From Gautieria morchelliformis (lineage: Eukaryota; Basidiomycota; Agaricomycetes; Gomphales; Gomphaceae), in assembly GCA_015179125.1 (NCBI GenBank), contig WHVA01000120.1:62001-126000 (forward strand): 64,000 nucleotides of DNA. Direction: 5' to 3'. The translations under genes were made by a program, and so were the position numbers. Below, one piece after another: positions 11,019 to 23,052 of the stretch. The notes below the pieces were generated by a model. It made no database searches. It saw nothing but the letters and a program-made list of their open reading frames with translations, and had not been told where the DNA came from. Position 1 is the first letter of the stretch. Every line of letters begins with the position of its first letter.

Positions 11019-12054
11019 GGCAGCGTGAGTTCCCTCATATAAACTCAGTCGTTATTTTCCATACTAAAAGTTACTCACAAAGGTTAACGTTCAATGAAAG
11101 AATGCCTGTATTTGTATCCGTGTACCAGGAGACATCCTGCAACATAGTTCAGTCTACATGTGCAAGAAATTTCCGAACTGTTCGACTCTTTTCTTTCATT
11201 CTTATGTGTACGCGTTGACTTGCTTCTGTATATGTTTGAAATCAATTGAAATACCGTTTGAAAAGTGGCCACTGAGCTGAGTAAGGAGTTCGCGCAATTG
11301 TCACGGAGTAGATGTGATCGTCTCTGTGGACAGTGCGTGGCAATAGCCACTAATCAAACCCTCAGGTCTACTCCGGGGTGCCGGGTGCCACTCTCTTAGT
11401 GCGATGTCGTAGCCGAAGATGGTTCGATAGCATAGCGCCGTTCTACGCGTGTTACATTCGACAATCGATTACCGCGTTTTAGGGGTTCACTTCGGGAGAA
11501 ATAATACGTGGAATTCCCACCAAAACCCGGTCGACGTATTTATCCACGAATAATATACGTGGATAAAAAATAGTCCTGGACCGCGAATAAATGCTGGGAG
11601 AGTCACGAAGTCAGTACGTGGGATTTCCTTAGCAAAGAACTCGTGGATTTCCTACCAGCAGTTAGTAGAAAATCCGCTTAATTAAGTCGCGAAGATACCA
11701 TGTATGTAATATGTCGCATACTTACCCAATTTGACTGCCAAGCCCACGGATACATTTGGGTTATGTCCACAAGTAAATGCATGATAAAACCACAACATAA
11801 TGCTTTTCCTCAAACAGGCTAGCTGCTTAACCCTTCAACTAAAAGATATACTATCTGTGCAGTTATGCACATGCATTTCTTCAAGTAGCTCAGGGTCATG
11901 AACAAAGTTACATCTGATTAAGTCTCTGCTTTGGTCAATGATGTCACAACACTTGCATTTGCATGTGCCCCACCACACAGCTGATAGCCATATGTTTGAT
12001 CACCTGGGACTGTGGTCACATGGTTTGGGGTACTGGTGTCAAGGGGGGCTTGCG
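11019..12054. other. Intergenic region with CGTGGAT-containing repeats
   Basis: The 3' flank of the decarboxylase gene. Between about 11505 and 11670 the motif ACGTGGA/ACGTGGG recurs several times, once as a 9-bp inverted repeat (see separate entry). No gene is supported. Confidence 0.4.
11540..11567. repeat. Inverted repeat, 9-bp arms
   Basis: TTATCCACG (11540-11548) and CGTGGATAA (11559-11567) are exact reverse complements with a 10-nt spacer. It sits among further CGTGG motifs and could be a binding site or the remains of a small element. Confidence 0.5.
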
Positions 12055-12979
12055 CCCCATCAGCCAGCTACCGCAAGATAGCAGGAGCACTCCCACATCA
12101 GCAATCCAGCATCCTCATACAATTACAGACAGGGAATGCCTAGCTTCAATGACTCCAGCAGGGAACAGGGTCCAGCAACACCCCGATGTGTGCAGCCTGC
12201 AAACAACGTGAAGAAATGGTCTGACACTTCCCACTATCATGCACCGCACATACCTGCCAGCATCAGCCCATGATCAACATCCTGAGATGCAATGTGCTTG
12301 ACCTAACCAGGCTTCTTTCAGACCCCATCTGTATTGACTACATGCTAGAGTATGTGAACGTGACCAGGTGCTTCCACCCTTGACCTCCCACTCCCACTCC
12401 TGCACAACTGCCCCACCCTCCCCACCTTCCTCCTCCCCATCCTCCCCCATCCACCATGTTGACAATGCCCTATCAGACCTCATTGCACCCATTCAGTACT
12501 AACAGGCCTTTTTCACACAGACTCCATACAGTGACCCACTCGCTACCACCCCGTCGCCTCCTGACTGCTTGTCCCATCACCTGCTGTCCACTTGCATGCC
12601 TGTCCCCCCGCACAGACACATACCAGAGCCTGCTCCTAAGCCCTGCCTGCTAGCCTCTCCCATCCTATACCTACAACCCAGCCCAGGACAATTTTCACTT
12701 ATTTTACCAAACGGTCTCTTTCATATGTAAACAAGACTTATTGTGGTCTCTTTAGAATGTGTTTCAGGATGTGCCCACACACATTATCTACTATTTATTG
12801 ACTTACCATACAGCAAATAATTTCTGAGGGATGTTAGTCCAGTTTAGGACCTCCCTGCCTTAAGGCTCATGCTTTGATTTCTGGCCATGGGCACTTGCTA
12901 GATACACATTCTGTAATATCATACATGAGCATGCAACAATGGATAACAATGGATTCAAAAAAAAGAAAAAAAAAAAAAA
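12055..12979 (+). pseudogene. Decayed 3' end of a Tad-like LINE (LINE-3)
   Basis: A broken frame on the plus strand reads SYRKIAGALPHQQSS, then LIQLQTGNA, a CAACKQREE...HFPLSC remnant of the C-terminal zinc finger and CIDYMLEYVN with TRCFHP. It is collinear with the C-terminus of LINE-1 (minus strand, 42169-42540: DYRKIAAGLPRRQS, CPSCHQKEESLQHFLLSC, CIDYMLDYVN). The 3' untranslated part also matches: GTTAGTCCAGTTTAGGACC resembles the LINE-1 GTTAGTCCGGTTTGGGACC, and both end in ATACAAATGGATT-like sequence before an A-rich tail (here 12956-12979). Several stop codons. A 5'-truncated, old copy. Confidence 0.8.
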
Positions 12980-13311
12980 GCACCAGCGATATGTCACTTA
13001 CACTCTGAATATACATGGTGAGGAATGTTATAATAAATGAATAAAGATATATTTTATCCTATTCTAAGGTTCAAACATGGCTAAATGGCTTATATTGATT
13101 CTATATACTTAACATCAGTGCGTGCAAGTGCCAGGAGACATGAATGACATCATATCTCGGCCAGATATGATGTGCATTTGGGCCTCGGTCGTGATAACTG
13201 AGCTGTGGCACTGGTTGTGGGGCTTGACCTGATCAGCAGGCGCCCAAACATGGTCAGAACAGAATATATTGCTGTGGGACTTTGTGAGAGCAACACTAAT
13301 GACGAAGCCAC
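12980..13311. other. Short intergenic stretch with a palindrome
   Basis: No gene. CATCATATCT (13148-13157) and AGATATGATG (13163-13172) form a perfect 10-bp inverted repeat with a 5-nt loop. Confidence 0.45.
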
Positions 13312-13794
13312 TGTAAGGGCAACCCTAGCTGGTTGTGGAGATCACACTACCACACAACTGACAAGGGGAAATCTGAAGTATGTATAAATGAACAGAGTAT
13401 ACAAGAGGGGGGATTCTCACCTGACAAGGGGAAATCCAAAGAGAAAAGTCTAAGGACCCCCATGTCAGTGAGCCTATATTATACTACGCTCCACAGCCAG
13501 GGACAACACCCGGCACTCACCATCAACCCTGCATCCCCCTGACCTCCCTGAACCTTGATCGACCCTTGATGCCACCTATTACGTGAGTCGCTTGACTTCT
13601 GACACTGTTCCGAGAGCGGAAGTTGGAGAGTGGAGTGGAATTGGCAAAGCAAACAGAACTGGTGGAAGTTCTCCCCGAAGTGGAATCATTTCCAAAAGCA
13701 GAGTCGGAGATTGAAGCGGAACTGGAAGTGGAATCGGAAATGGAGTTGGAACTTGGCATGGTGTTGGAACTGGAAAACAGGGTGTCCCCTGACA
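13312..13794 (-). repeat. LTR-A, 3' LTR of Gypsy-1
   Basis: 483 bp, TGTAAGGGCAACCC to CCCCTGACA on the plus strand, homologous along its length to 1175-1654 and 25818-26301. On the coding (minus) strand it follows the polypurine tract, so it is the 3' LTR. Confidence 0.92.
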
Positions 13795-13869
13795 TCACCC
13801 CCCCTCTAGTGTGCTGGGTCCTTGAAGCATGGGACATGAGGGATTGAAAGGCCAGTGAATGGATTCAGC

Positions 13870-15273
13870 GAGGGGCACCAGGGTGTCTCCTATAGAACTC
13901 CTGGAGTTTGTCCAGAGCAGAGACACCTTGCTCCGGGACCCATGAATTCTCCTTGTACCCATACCCTTCCCATTTCACGAGGAATTGGAGTCATCCTCAC
14001 ACGAACCAGCTGTCCAGGATCTGTTCCACCACATAGTGCTCTTCCCCATCTATGATTTCTGGTGGAGGTGGTGGATGAGCCTTCCGACCTGGAATTGGGT
14101 CCTCAAGCGCAGGGAGTAACTTCACTACCTTGAAGACGGGGTGGAGGTGGGACCCGGGCATCAGAAGTTGGAGGTGGTACGCATTCCGTCCAACCCTCCG
14201 CATCACTGTGAAGGGCCCCAGGTAGCAGTGGGAAAGCTTCTGTGAAGGGTGTGTGGTGCGGATGTCACTTGCATCTAAATACACCTTGTCTCTGACTTGG
14301 TACTCCGGGGGCAGGAACCTGGCATTGGTTGTAGTACCTTGCCATGTCATCCTTGGCCTTTGCAAGGGCAGACTTGGCTTCCGAAAGGGTGGAGTCCATG
14401 TGGTCTCGGAACTCATTGACTGTCTCCAGTCGGGACTCTGCCTGGCGTGGCTTGAAGCCCATCTGTGGGTGTTGTCCAGAGTCAAGCATGAAGGGAGTCT
14501 GCTGTGTGGCGGAATGTACATGGTTGTTGTGTTGGAATTCTGCCAGTGGAAGTAGCTCATCCCAGTCATCCTGCCACTTGTTGAAAAAGAGGTGGAGATA
14601 TTGCTCCAGCTCCTGATTGAACGGTTCCATCTGTCCGTCACCCTGTGGATGGTATGCTGTGGTGGCAGCCAGCTTTATTCTGAGCAGGTGGTAGAGCTCT
14701 CGTCTCAGTTCCATGACAAACTGTGGACCTTGGCTGGAAATGACTTGCTTAGGGAGCCCAAGCAATTTCCAGACATGTGCAAGGACCAGGTGGGCTGCTC
14801 CGAGGGCCATGATTGTTGTGTGCATCAGAATGAAGTGGGACACCTTGCTTACCGAGTCCACGATGTTCATGATTGTGTTGTAGCCATGGGACTCTGGGAG
14901 TTCAACAATGAAGTCGACACTGATGGTGTCCCAGCGGGATTCTGGAATCAGGAGTGGAACAAGCTCTCCGATGGGCGGATGCCACTGTGCTTTGGTCTGG
15001 AGACAAAGGTCGCACATCTTCACGTACTGTCCAATGTAGCGGACATCTGAGCCACCAGTAGTTCTGAGCCACTAATTTCAGTGTCTTCCACCTGCCAGCA
15101 TGCCCTGCAACCCGGGTGTCATGGTGTTGGGACACGATGCGGTGGCAGAGGTCTGCTCCATCCGGAACATAGACCTTGCCCCTGAAGTGGAACAATCCAT
15201 CATGTTCTGACCACCCTGCTGCCTGTACTGACCGTGAATGCCCTTTCCACAGCTCCTCCACCGCCTTCACCAC
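13870..15273 (-). pseudogene. Gypsy-1 integrase and chromodomain
   Basis: Minus-strand frames contain an H2C2-type zinc region (HHDTRVAGHAGRWKTLKL, then CDLCLQTKAQ), the integrase core SVDFIVELPES, then a position normally SDRGPQF that here reads SSQGPQFV, then GQMEPFNQELEQY. The second catalytic aspartate is thus missing while the first Asp and the Glu remain. After LPPEYQVRDKVYL and LGPFTVMRRVG, a chromodomain begins at EEHYVVEQILDSWF. Its second half (FLVKWEGYGYKENSWVPE) is in another frame after a small indel near 13997-14010. Chromodomains in this position direct gypsy integration to chromatin marks. Frameshifts near 14265 and 14900 separate the blocks. Confidence 0.87.
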
Positions 15274-15531
15274 CCATTCCTCCTTCTCTCCATTCCGGTA
15301 CTGCCTCCGGATGTCTCAGAGCATTTCCGCTTCCGCCCCAACTGTGGTCACTCCTTTAAGGGCACGGATTTCAAAGAGGCTTGGGCGGAGCAATGTCATG
15401 TCAGCATTGTCTCCACTTCCACTTCCATGATCTGCACAGCGGGATAGGGCATCGGGCTTGCCCATGGTGCAGCTGGGGTGGTGATGGAGCATGAAGTCGA
15501 ACCGAGACAGGTATAGGGACCACCATGCTTG

Positions 15532-16403
15532 TCATCGGTTTAATTTCTTGGATGTGTGGAAGCACTCAAGGTTCTTGTGGTCTGTCCAGATCTCGAATGG
15601 ATACAGAGCACCTTCAAGGAAGTGTCGCCACTCATCCAGCGCTTGGATGATCACCAGCATTTCCTTGTCATGGATCTCATAATTCCGCTCCACCGGACTA
15701 AGGCTCTTGGAGAAGAAGGCAATCAGATGCCACCTGTCACCATCTTCTGATGACTGCTGTGGCAAGACCGCTCCGGTGGCTGCGTCGGAAGAATCCGCCT
15801 TGACTCAATAAGGGCGAGAGTTGTTGGGAAAGATCAGGACCGGGGCAGAAGTGATCAGCTCCTTGAGTTTGTCAAAGGAGGCCTGTTCTGGCTCCCCCCA
15901 CCGCCATCCAACATCTTTCTTGGTGAGGTCGAAGAGGGCATGGGCATGGCAGGATAAGTCCTTGATGAACCGCTGGTAGAAATTGACAAACCCAATGAAG
16001 GACTGGACTTCCTTCTTGTTCTGCAGCGCAGGCCATTCTGACACACCGGAAACTTTGACTGGGTCCATTTCCACCTTTCCTTCCGACATGATCACCCCAA
16101 GATACTCTATCTGCGTCCGCTCAAATACGCACTTCTCCAGCTTGAGACACAGGTTGTACTCCCAGAGCCGTTCCAGCACTCTCCGCATGACCTCCCAATG
16201 TTCTGGCATTGTTTTCATGAAGATGAGGATGTCATCAAGGTAGATGCAGACAACCCCTTCTGTTATCATGTCGTGGAAGATGTCATTCATCATCATGAAC
16301 GTGGCAGGACTGTTGGTGAGGCCTAAGAACATGACCTGTGGCTCAAAGAGTCCTTGGTTGCTGCGGAATGTGGCCTTCCACTCGTCTCCCTCATGGATCC
16401 GAA
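15532..16403 (-). pseudogene. Gypsy-1 reverse transcriptase C-terminal half and RNase H
   Basis: Contains the RT catalytic box CIYLDDILIF, FGLTN-like LGLTNSPATFMMMN, the connection segment (FIGFVNFYQRFIKDL) and RNase H motifs HDKEMLVIIQALDEW and WTDHKNLECF. The usual TDASD of RNase H is interrupted by a stop near 15800. At 16403 the frame meets the LTR-C insertion and resumes at 17435. Confidence 0.88.
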
Positions 16404-17434
16404 TGTCAAGATTGTTTTTCTGGCGTTAATATCATGTATTAGTGAACACAGCGAATGCCCGAACATCTTGTGTGAATAAGTGTGCCATTTGGTGAATAAG
16501 ATGAACCAATAAATGTTCAGAAGATAAGAGGGCTGCCTGAACGGAGCTCGCCCTATCTACAGTCATAGTGAAATAGCCCATGCCACTTGATGGTGTAACA
16601 TGCAAGGTGTCATGGAAAGGTTGTTTAGGTAGCAACAATCCTTTTGCCGGCAAAGGTGCTCCTTTGGAGCCCTTCGCCGACAGCATAGATAATGGTTCGA
16701 AGGCAAAGGTAACGAAGGTGAAGTATGAAAACTCACCAGTGGTGCTCAAGCCTTCCTCTGGTCGAAGATAGAAATATACAGGAGAGGGCTCAAGATGATG
16801 GTCACAGTGAGGTCAAGTTTTGCACAAGGTAGACGTATGATAATTGAACTGGGGAATATACATGTGAATGGAAACTACTTATATTGAATGCTCATACGGT
16901 ATTAGCAAATAGGAAAGAGGCCATCTGAAGTCAGGGATGGATAGGGGTGCGCAGTCATGATACAAAATAGATGAAACACAGATACAATAGAATGAAAGAG
17001 GAGTGCTAACATGAAATGACAGGGAGGAAAGGGGACGAAGGTACTTTATGTACAAAAACACACCTTGGGACCTGCATATACGCCACCCTGCACGGACTCT
17101 TCGTCTGCTGGGTTGATCCCACATGACTTACGGGTAGGACATCCTACGAATGCATTCCGGCCATACGAACACCTAAAGGGGTTGTGTTGGGAAGATGATG
17201 GGGCCAGTGATGATCCATCATGCCGGGTAAGGGATGTCGATCGTGTTTGATGGTGTGCCTGCTGGAGAATGATGCGAGCAGCGAATGGTCGTTCGGCGAA
17301 TGTGGCGAAGTGCGAATGGAGTGAACATAGAGGAGGGGTGGTCGAAGGGTAGGGCGAACTCAGGTGAAGCTGCAGGAGGAGCGATGGGGGAAACATAGGG
17401 ACAGCGAGGTAAGGGAAATAGATGGGTCATGACA
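16404..17434 (-). mobile_element. Solo LTR, family LTR-C, copy 1 (in Gypsy-1 RT)
   Basis: 1031 bp, from TGTCAAGATT to GGTCATGACA on the plus strand (TG...CA). Flanks CCGAA (16399-16403) and CCAAA (17435-17439) are a 5-bp target duplication with one C/T-type difference; the RT reading frame continues across it. Full-length similarity to 48683-49683 and 52393-53399. Short open frames inside it recur in the other copies only because the sequence is repeated; no retroelement protein motif is present. Orientation is uncertain; minus assumed because TGTCATGACC is a common gypsy LTR start. Confidence 0.9.
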
Positions 17435-18137
17435 CCAAACATTGTTGAAACCCCAGCGGACATCCAGCTTAGTGAAGTACCTTGCCCCACGGAGTTGTGT
17501 GATCAGTTTGGAAATGAGTGGAATGGGGTACCGGTTCTTGATCGTGATCGCTTTCAAGGCCTGGTAATCCTGCACAAGTCTGAGCGAGCCATCCTTCTTC
17601 TTGATGAAGAACACTGGAGATGCCACTGATAACTTGGAGGGGCGGATCCTCCCTGTACGGAGGTTCTCCACAAGGAATGCATCGAGCTCTACCTGCTTCC
17701 TGGGTGACAGCAGGTAGACCTTGCAGTTGGTGGGCTTTGACCCAGGCTCCAACTCGATGGCATGGTCCCACAGCTTCCATGGAGGCAAGGCCATCAACAA
17801 CTCCTTGGCAAAGATGTCCTCGAACTCCTGCAGGTACGTGCTTTCTGGAGCCTTCTGCGAGGCGTTGTGAAATATTTCCAGTGGTGCGGACATGTTCTGC
17901 TTCCGGGGGAAGGTTTACGTACAGCAAGCGCTCCCCCTCCCCCAGAGTGTCTTCCAGGCAGAGTTGGATGATGTCGGAGTCAGAACCAGAATCGGAATTG
18001 GAAGTGGGAGCTGGTTTGAATTCCACTTCCAAATCCTCTTCTGCAAGCAGCGGATGGGGGCCAGAATGACATGTCTGCATGAGCCATTCGGTCTTCCGCT
18101 GCTCTTGGTGCTCCTTCCGCACTTCTGACTGGCACAT
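17435..18137 (-). pseudogene. Gypsy-1 RT N-terminal half and linker
   Basis: Reads FEDIFAKELLMALP, WDHAIELEPGSKP, LRTGRIRPSKLSVASPVFF, IKKKDGSLRLVQDYQAL, KNRYPIPLI and FTKLDVRWGFNNV, the first RT motifs of Ty3/gypsy. The frame is cut at 17435 by LTR-C copy 1. The upstream linker, in the other frame from about 17890 to 18137, is acidic (SNSDSGSDSD). Confidence 0.87.
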
Positions 18138-18152
18138 GTGACACTTGGCTGG

Positions 18153-18662
18153 TCATTGACTCATCAGCACCTTCCGAGTCTGCCAGTTGATCTCTGGGTT
18201 GTGCTCCTGCAGCCAGGTAAACCTGAGGATGATGTCTTGCTTCCCCAGGCTGGTGACTGCAAAGGAAGTGTGTTTCATGTGTCCATCATAGTGGAGAATT
18301 GTGTCAACTATCTCCGTGATGGACCCTGCCTCATTGGGGCTTCCATCCACATTGAACACTGGGATTGCACATTGCAACTTCCGTGTGGTCAGTCGGTTCC
18401 GTTCCACATAGTCCCGGTCCATAAACTGACCAGTGGCCCTGTAATCGACAAGGGCGGGTCCGGATTTGACTTCTTCCGTGTCCGTCGTCTGGATCTCCAT
18501 CTTAATGACCAGTGACTTGGGCCAGGGGTGGTAGCAACAACATAGCGCTTTGGGAGGCGTCTCTCCCAAGGGCGGATGTGGGATGGATGGGCTGTCGGAT
18601 TCGGCTTTGTGTGACTCTATCTGGTGGGTCTGTATGAAGTTATGGGAGTGGGGGCTTCTCAT
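18153..18662 (-). pseudogene. Gypsy-1 retropepsin-like protease, active site altered
   Basis: A retropepsin-like segment: GPALVDYRATGQFMDRDYV, then LGKQDIILRFTWLQEHNPEI in place of the family's LG...D-I-ILG-WL-HNP-I motif. The catalytic triplet normally reads D-S/T-G; here D-Y-R. Catalysis is unlikely. It lies between gag and the RT linker as expected. Confidence 0.8.
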
Positions 18663-18839
18663 TCTCTACTTCAAGACAGGCAAACTGGTTATGTAAAGGC
18701 AGCAGGGGCACACATCTCACCCACTGCGCGTCACAAAATCCGATGCATCTTCCACTTTGATGTGCCATTTTCGGAACTTTCTTCCACAGTGGGCACTCTG
18801 CTTATGTCTGCCAGTGTGAAGAACTCTGGAAGGAGCTCG

Positions 18840-19174
18840 AGTTTCTCCTCTGTGGTCATAATCCAGATGTCAAAAGCTTGGGGGCACTCAGGGGCATGGT
18901 GGCCTGGCTGTCAGCATTGGAAGCAGGTGACGGCTGCATTGCCTTTTCCGCGCATGCGGTCAACATCCATCGGGGCGGGGCCACTCTTTGAGGGAGGGGG
19001 GCTAGGGTTCCTAGTAGGGGCAGGTGGAACAACCGTCGGAAATATTTTCTGTGTCAGAATGAATGCACTTCCAGGTTTCGGCACAGGTGGAGTAGGACGA
19101 GCAGAACTGCATGTCATGTTCCGGTTTGTCTCCACAAAGGCCTCATTTGCTTCCTTTTTTTGGGACACCCTTTG
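18840..19174 (-). pseudogene. Gypsy-1 gag, C-terminal part with zinc knuckle
   Basis: Reads RVSQKKEANEAFVETNRN, a Pro-rich segment and a CCHC knuckle CFQC-stop-QPGHHAPEC. The in-frame TGA at 18911-18913 replaces an expected arginine. At 19174 the frame is split by Copia-1 and continues at 25440, where QAAQ joins RVSQ across the duplicated CTTTG. Confidence 0.83.
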
Positions 19175-19604
19175 TGTTAGCAACTTGGGGTTATGGCAGG
19201 GAAGGTTCGGTAGAGTTCTTAGAAAGCTAGAATCAAATGTACTACATGATTTTCAGTCAACATGCTATGAAAATATAAAGAAAACTACTCGCCTCTCTCA
19301 GTGAATTTATTGTCACTGAGAGAGGAGCACTATCCTGTCTCAGAAGGCATATACGTGCACCCGGCCCTTTAGCGCTCAGGAGCTCGCGCGTCAAAGTAAT
19401 TTCAAACTCCGCTGGGTGCAGCCGCCTGTGAAAATAGAGATAACAAAGTGAAATAGAGAGATAGGGAGTGACTGGAATTTTTCGAAAATAATCAGAGAAG
19501 TGAATGCATGGTACAAGAACAATGTGAGAAGGGATTGAAACACCATACAATAAATCGAATACATTATGCTTGATTTTGGTGCAGGAGCATAAATGCACCC
19601 AACA
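19175..19604 (-). repeat. LTR-B, 3' LTR of Copia-1 (short form)
   Basis: 430 bp, TGTTAGCAACTTGGGG to AAATGCACCCAACA on the plus strand. It lacks 58 bp present in the other LTR-B copies (24952-25439 and 45698-46185). The missing part lies between two CTAGAATCAAATGTA direct repeats, only one of which remains. Confidence 0.93.
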
Positions 19605-19617
19605 CGCCCCCTCAAGC

Positions 19618-21120
19618 TTAATATATTCCGATTCTCTCGTTGAGGATTCTCACTCTAGGACTAGGAAGTCCTTTAGTGAGAAGATCGGCTAGCATGTGTT
19701 CCGTTGGTAGGTACACAAGCTTAATTTCTCCATCTTCGACTATATCTCGAATGAAATATAATATAATGTCGAAATGTTTGGTCCTTGTGTGTTGTTGAGT
19801 GCCATAGATGATGGCAATGGCTGATTGATTGCCTGAATAAAGTTTGATGGGATAATTCAGCGGTTGGAACACTTCAGAAATAAAGTGGCACATCCATAAG
19901 GCTTCTTTGCTCGCATGAGTCAGGGCAACGAATTCGGCTTCAGTTGATGATAGGGCTACTATGGATTGTTTTTGACAACTCCATGATACTATCCCTCCAT
20001 CAATCTGAAAAGTATAAGCCGAGTATGAGTGCCTGTGCTCTTGTGAAGCCCAATCCGTATCTGAATACCCAATGAGGCCGTCTCGATTCTTCCCAAGTGT
20101 CAATTTGTAGTCCATCATGCCTTTTAGATGTTTAAAGACACGTTTGACTGCATTCCAATGAGTTAGACCTGGGTTTTCGAGGAATTGAGAAAGTAGTGAC
20201 ACTGCGAATGCAATGTCTGGTTGGGTGGCTACAGCTGCCCACATCAATGATCCTATCGCTTGTCTGTATGGAATTCTTGACATCTTCTTTTTGTCTTCAT
20301 CTGTGGAAGGGCATTGGTCCCTGGATAATTTAACGGCTGGGTCGAGAGGCGTGGAAAATGTTTTGGCATCATCCAGATTGAATTTTTTGATGATTTTCTG
20401 GATGTATGCGGCTTGTGATATTGCAATCGATTTGTTATTCCAATCTCTTTCGATTTTGAGGTTCAAAAGCCAGTGAATCTCGCCTAGATCTTTCATACTG
20501 AAGATCTGGGCAAGGTCATGCTTTACCCCATCGAGGATTGGTTGACTCTCAGCTGTGATAGTGAGGTCGTCTACTGCCGTTGCAATAATCGCATGCCCTC
20601 TCGGTCCACATCTGCAAAATACAGCTCCATCCGAAGCTGATTTAGTGAATCCTAACTTGAGAAATTCACCACTCAGACGTTTGTACCATTCCCTTCCAGA
20701 CTGTTTGAGGCCGTAAAGTGCTTTCTTCAGCAGGAGGACATCATCTTTGTCTCCGGTCTCATATCCATACGGCTGTCTCATGTAAATAGGTTCTGGCAGT
20801 GTAGCATTCAAATACGCACTGTCCACATCCATTTGGTGAATAGGCCAGTTGTTCCTGGCAGCAATGGCATATATAATCCGTAAGGAAGTCATCCGAGCAA
20901 CGGGTGTATAGGTTTCATTGTAGTCGACTCCAAAACTTTGTGTAAAGCCTTGGGCGACCATCCTCGATCTAGGTGTAATGGGTTTACCTTCTGGATTGCG
21001 TTTCCAGAGGAATACCCATCTATTTCCGACAATATTTGCCCCAGGAGGTGGTTTAACCACTTCCCATCCACCTTTGTCGAGTAGCACCTTGTACTCTTTA
21101 TCCATCGATGCTTTCCACAT
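19618..21120 (-). pseudogene. Copia-1 reverse transcriptase and RNase H
   Basis: A 500-codon frame with copia RT motifs: VGNRWVFLWKRN, RMVAQGFTQSFGVDYNETY, MDVDSAYLNATL, ALYGLKQSGREWYKRL and AVDDLTI in place of YVDDLLI (both catalytic Asp present). RNase H shows GYSDTDWASQ, SSTEAEFVAL, GNQSAI where DNQSAI is usual, and ADLLTKGL. The frame is separated from the integrase frame by a single-base shift near 21120 (NADEAL to DPMWKASMDKEY), so pol is broken there unless frameshifting occurs. Confidence 0.9.
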
Positions 21121-23047
21121 AGGATCATTAAGGCTTCATCTGCATTGCTAGGCTGGGTCTGATTCAAATCCGGCAGCACTTTATCTTTATTTTGATCGGA
21201 GGTCGAAAGTGTACTGATGGCAAGGTTATAATCACTGATGCCGTCAGTTTCAGAGGATAAATCTTGTTCAAATAATTTGTCTTGATGGTCCTCAATGTCC
21301 TCGTAAGCTAGTGTAGTGATGTCTGCACCAGCATGTCTCTTAGCTTGAGATCTTGTTACGGGACCACTTGGGGCTGGCCGCTCCTGCTGCTGACAGATCC
21401 TCTCGCTTCTCCTTGTTGGAGCGGCTTCTTTAGGTCTGACATCAACAGTCTGACTGGGTTGCAACTCTTCAAGACGTTCCTCTGGTTCATTATCGTCAAT
21501 TTCCTCGATCTTTGCCTCCTCACTGACTAAGCGACTAGGCATAGGTGCTGGCGCCAAAATGGCCTGTATCACTTTTCTGGATGTAGGTAGCTGTGACTCT
21601 TCAATAGAAATGATTGGAGCTTTGCCCCCCTTCATCTCTGAGTCAAATATAACATTCCGCTCGACAGAAACCTTCTGAGAGTCAGGCCAATAAATGCAGT
21701 GACCATGGCTCTGTCCAGAGATTCCTATCCACCGAGCTCTTTTGGCACGGGCTGCTAGTTTGTTTCCCTCTTTGACTTTAACATAGACTTCAATTCCCCA
21801 CACATGTATGTCCTTCAGGTTCGGTTTCTCGTGATGGATCATTTCAAAAGGGGTTTTGTCTGGCAAAGCTCTTGTGTGCGTCCTATTCCTAAGATAGTTG
21901 GCATGCAAAATTGCATGCCCCCATAAAGTCTTAGGAAGACTTGATTCCAATAGCATGGCACGAGCTCTTTCAACTAGAGTTCGGTTTAGATGTTCAGCAA
22001 CACCATTTGACTCTGGGGTGTCGTGTACGGTTAACCAATGCTTCGTGCCTTGCTTGGCTAAATGCTGTTCAAATTCCGAGCTTGTATATTCGCCCCCTCT
22101 GTCGGAAACAAGTGCTTTGATGTGCACGTTCCTCTGTCGAAGCATCAAGGCCTCGTAGAGTTTGTACTTTGAAAATGCTTCCGATTTGTTTGCCATCAAA
22201 TAGATAACCGATTCCCTTGAATAGTCGTCGATGAAAGACACATAATAGGATTTCTTGTCAATTGCGGAGTGTCTCGCTGGTCCCCAGACATCAGAATAAA
22301 TTCTGTCACTGAATTTTGAAGATCGGCTTCTGGGTTCTTGAGTAAGTAATTTACGTGCAATCTTCGCTTGAATGCATGCATCGCAAACAACCTTGTCACC
22401 TTTTGAGCTCAATTCAATGCCTAATATCATGCCACGGTTGAGCAAATGCTGTAGGGACGTTTGCGAAATATGCCCCCTTTTCTGATGTATCTCCATGGCT
22501 GATGTGCATATATGCGCTTCGGCACTTGTGTGTTGTAAGTCAAATCGATATAAGCCATTCAGCTTTGGTGCTTGCATCAATATACTGCCTTTACGATTGG
22601 ATATTGTGCATTTCTGATCGGCTATTTGTGTGTTATAGCCTGCATCATCGCACCAGCCGATTGAGATCAGGGTAACAGCCATTTTTGGCGCGTAGAATGT
22701 ATCCTTCAATGTAATCTTCACAGTCTTATCTCCAATTATATTAGATAGCACGAGTGAGCCTGAACCAAAGGCATCAAAAGTGCCTTTGTTGGCTGCATGA
22801 ATTGTGCGAGGTTGTGAGAATGGACTGTAATCCCTCAATAAATTCTTGTGAGGGGTCATATGTGCGGTCGTTCCAGTGTCGAGGATAACAACAGTGTCCA
22901 AGGATAGACTACTCAAATTGAAGCAGTCAAAATTGGCGAAAGCGGCTGGACTACCACTCTCATCCTCCTCAGAAGACACTTCTTCAGCAAAATTCACCTT
23001 GACTTTGCCCTTCTTCTTCTTGGCTTTAACTTTCTTTTTCTGACATG
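21121..23047 (-). pseudogene. Copia-1 protease and integrase
   Basis: From the N-terminus: Lys-rich linker, protease VVILDTGTTAHMT (D-T-G intact), the GAG-pre-integrase zinc module (HQKRGH and CDACIQAK), and the integrase core YSDVWGPAR, ALVSDRGGEYTSS and TPESNGVAEHLNRT, so the D-D-E residues are present. A C-terminal GKOP-like region with ARWIGISG follows. It is open from the 23048 insertion boundary to the frameshift at about 21120. The open frame itself runs on to 20889 in the wrong phase. Confidence 0.9.
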
Positions 23048-23052
23048 GCCCC

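Noticed and set aside
16432-16771. Possible small genes inside the LTR-C copies (also 48698-48934 and 52428-52625)
   Set aside because: The frames differ in length among copies and have no known domain; they follow from the repeated LTR sequence.
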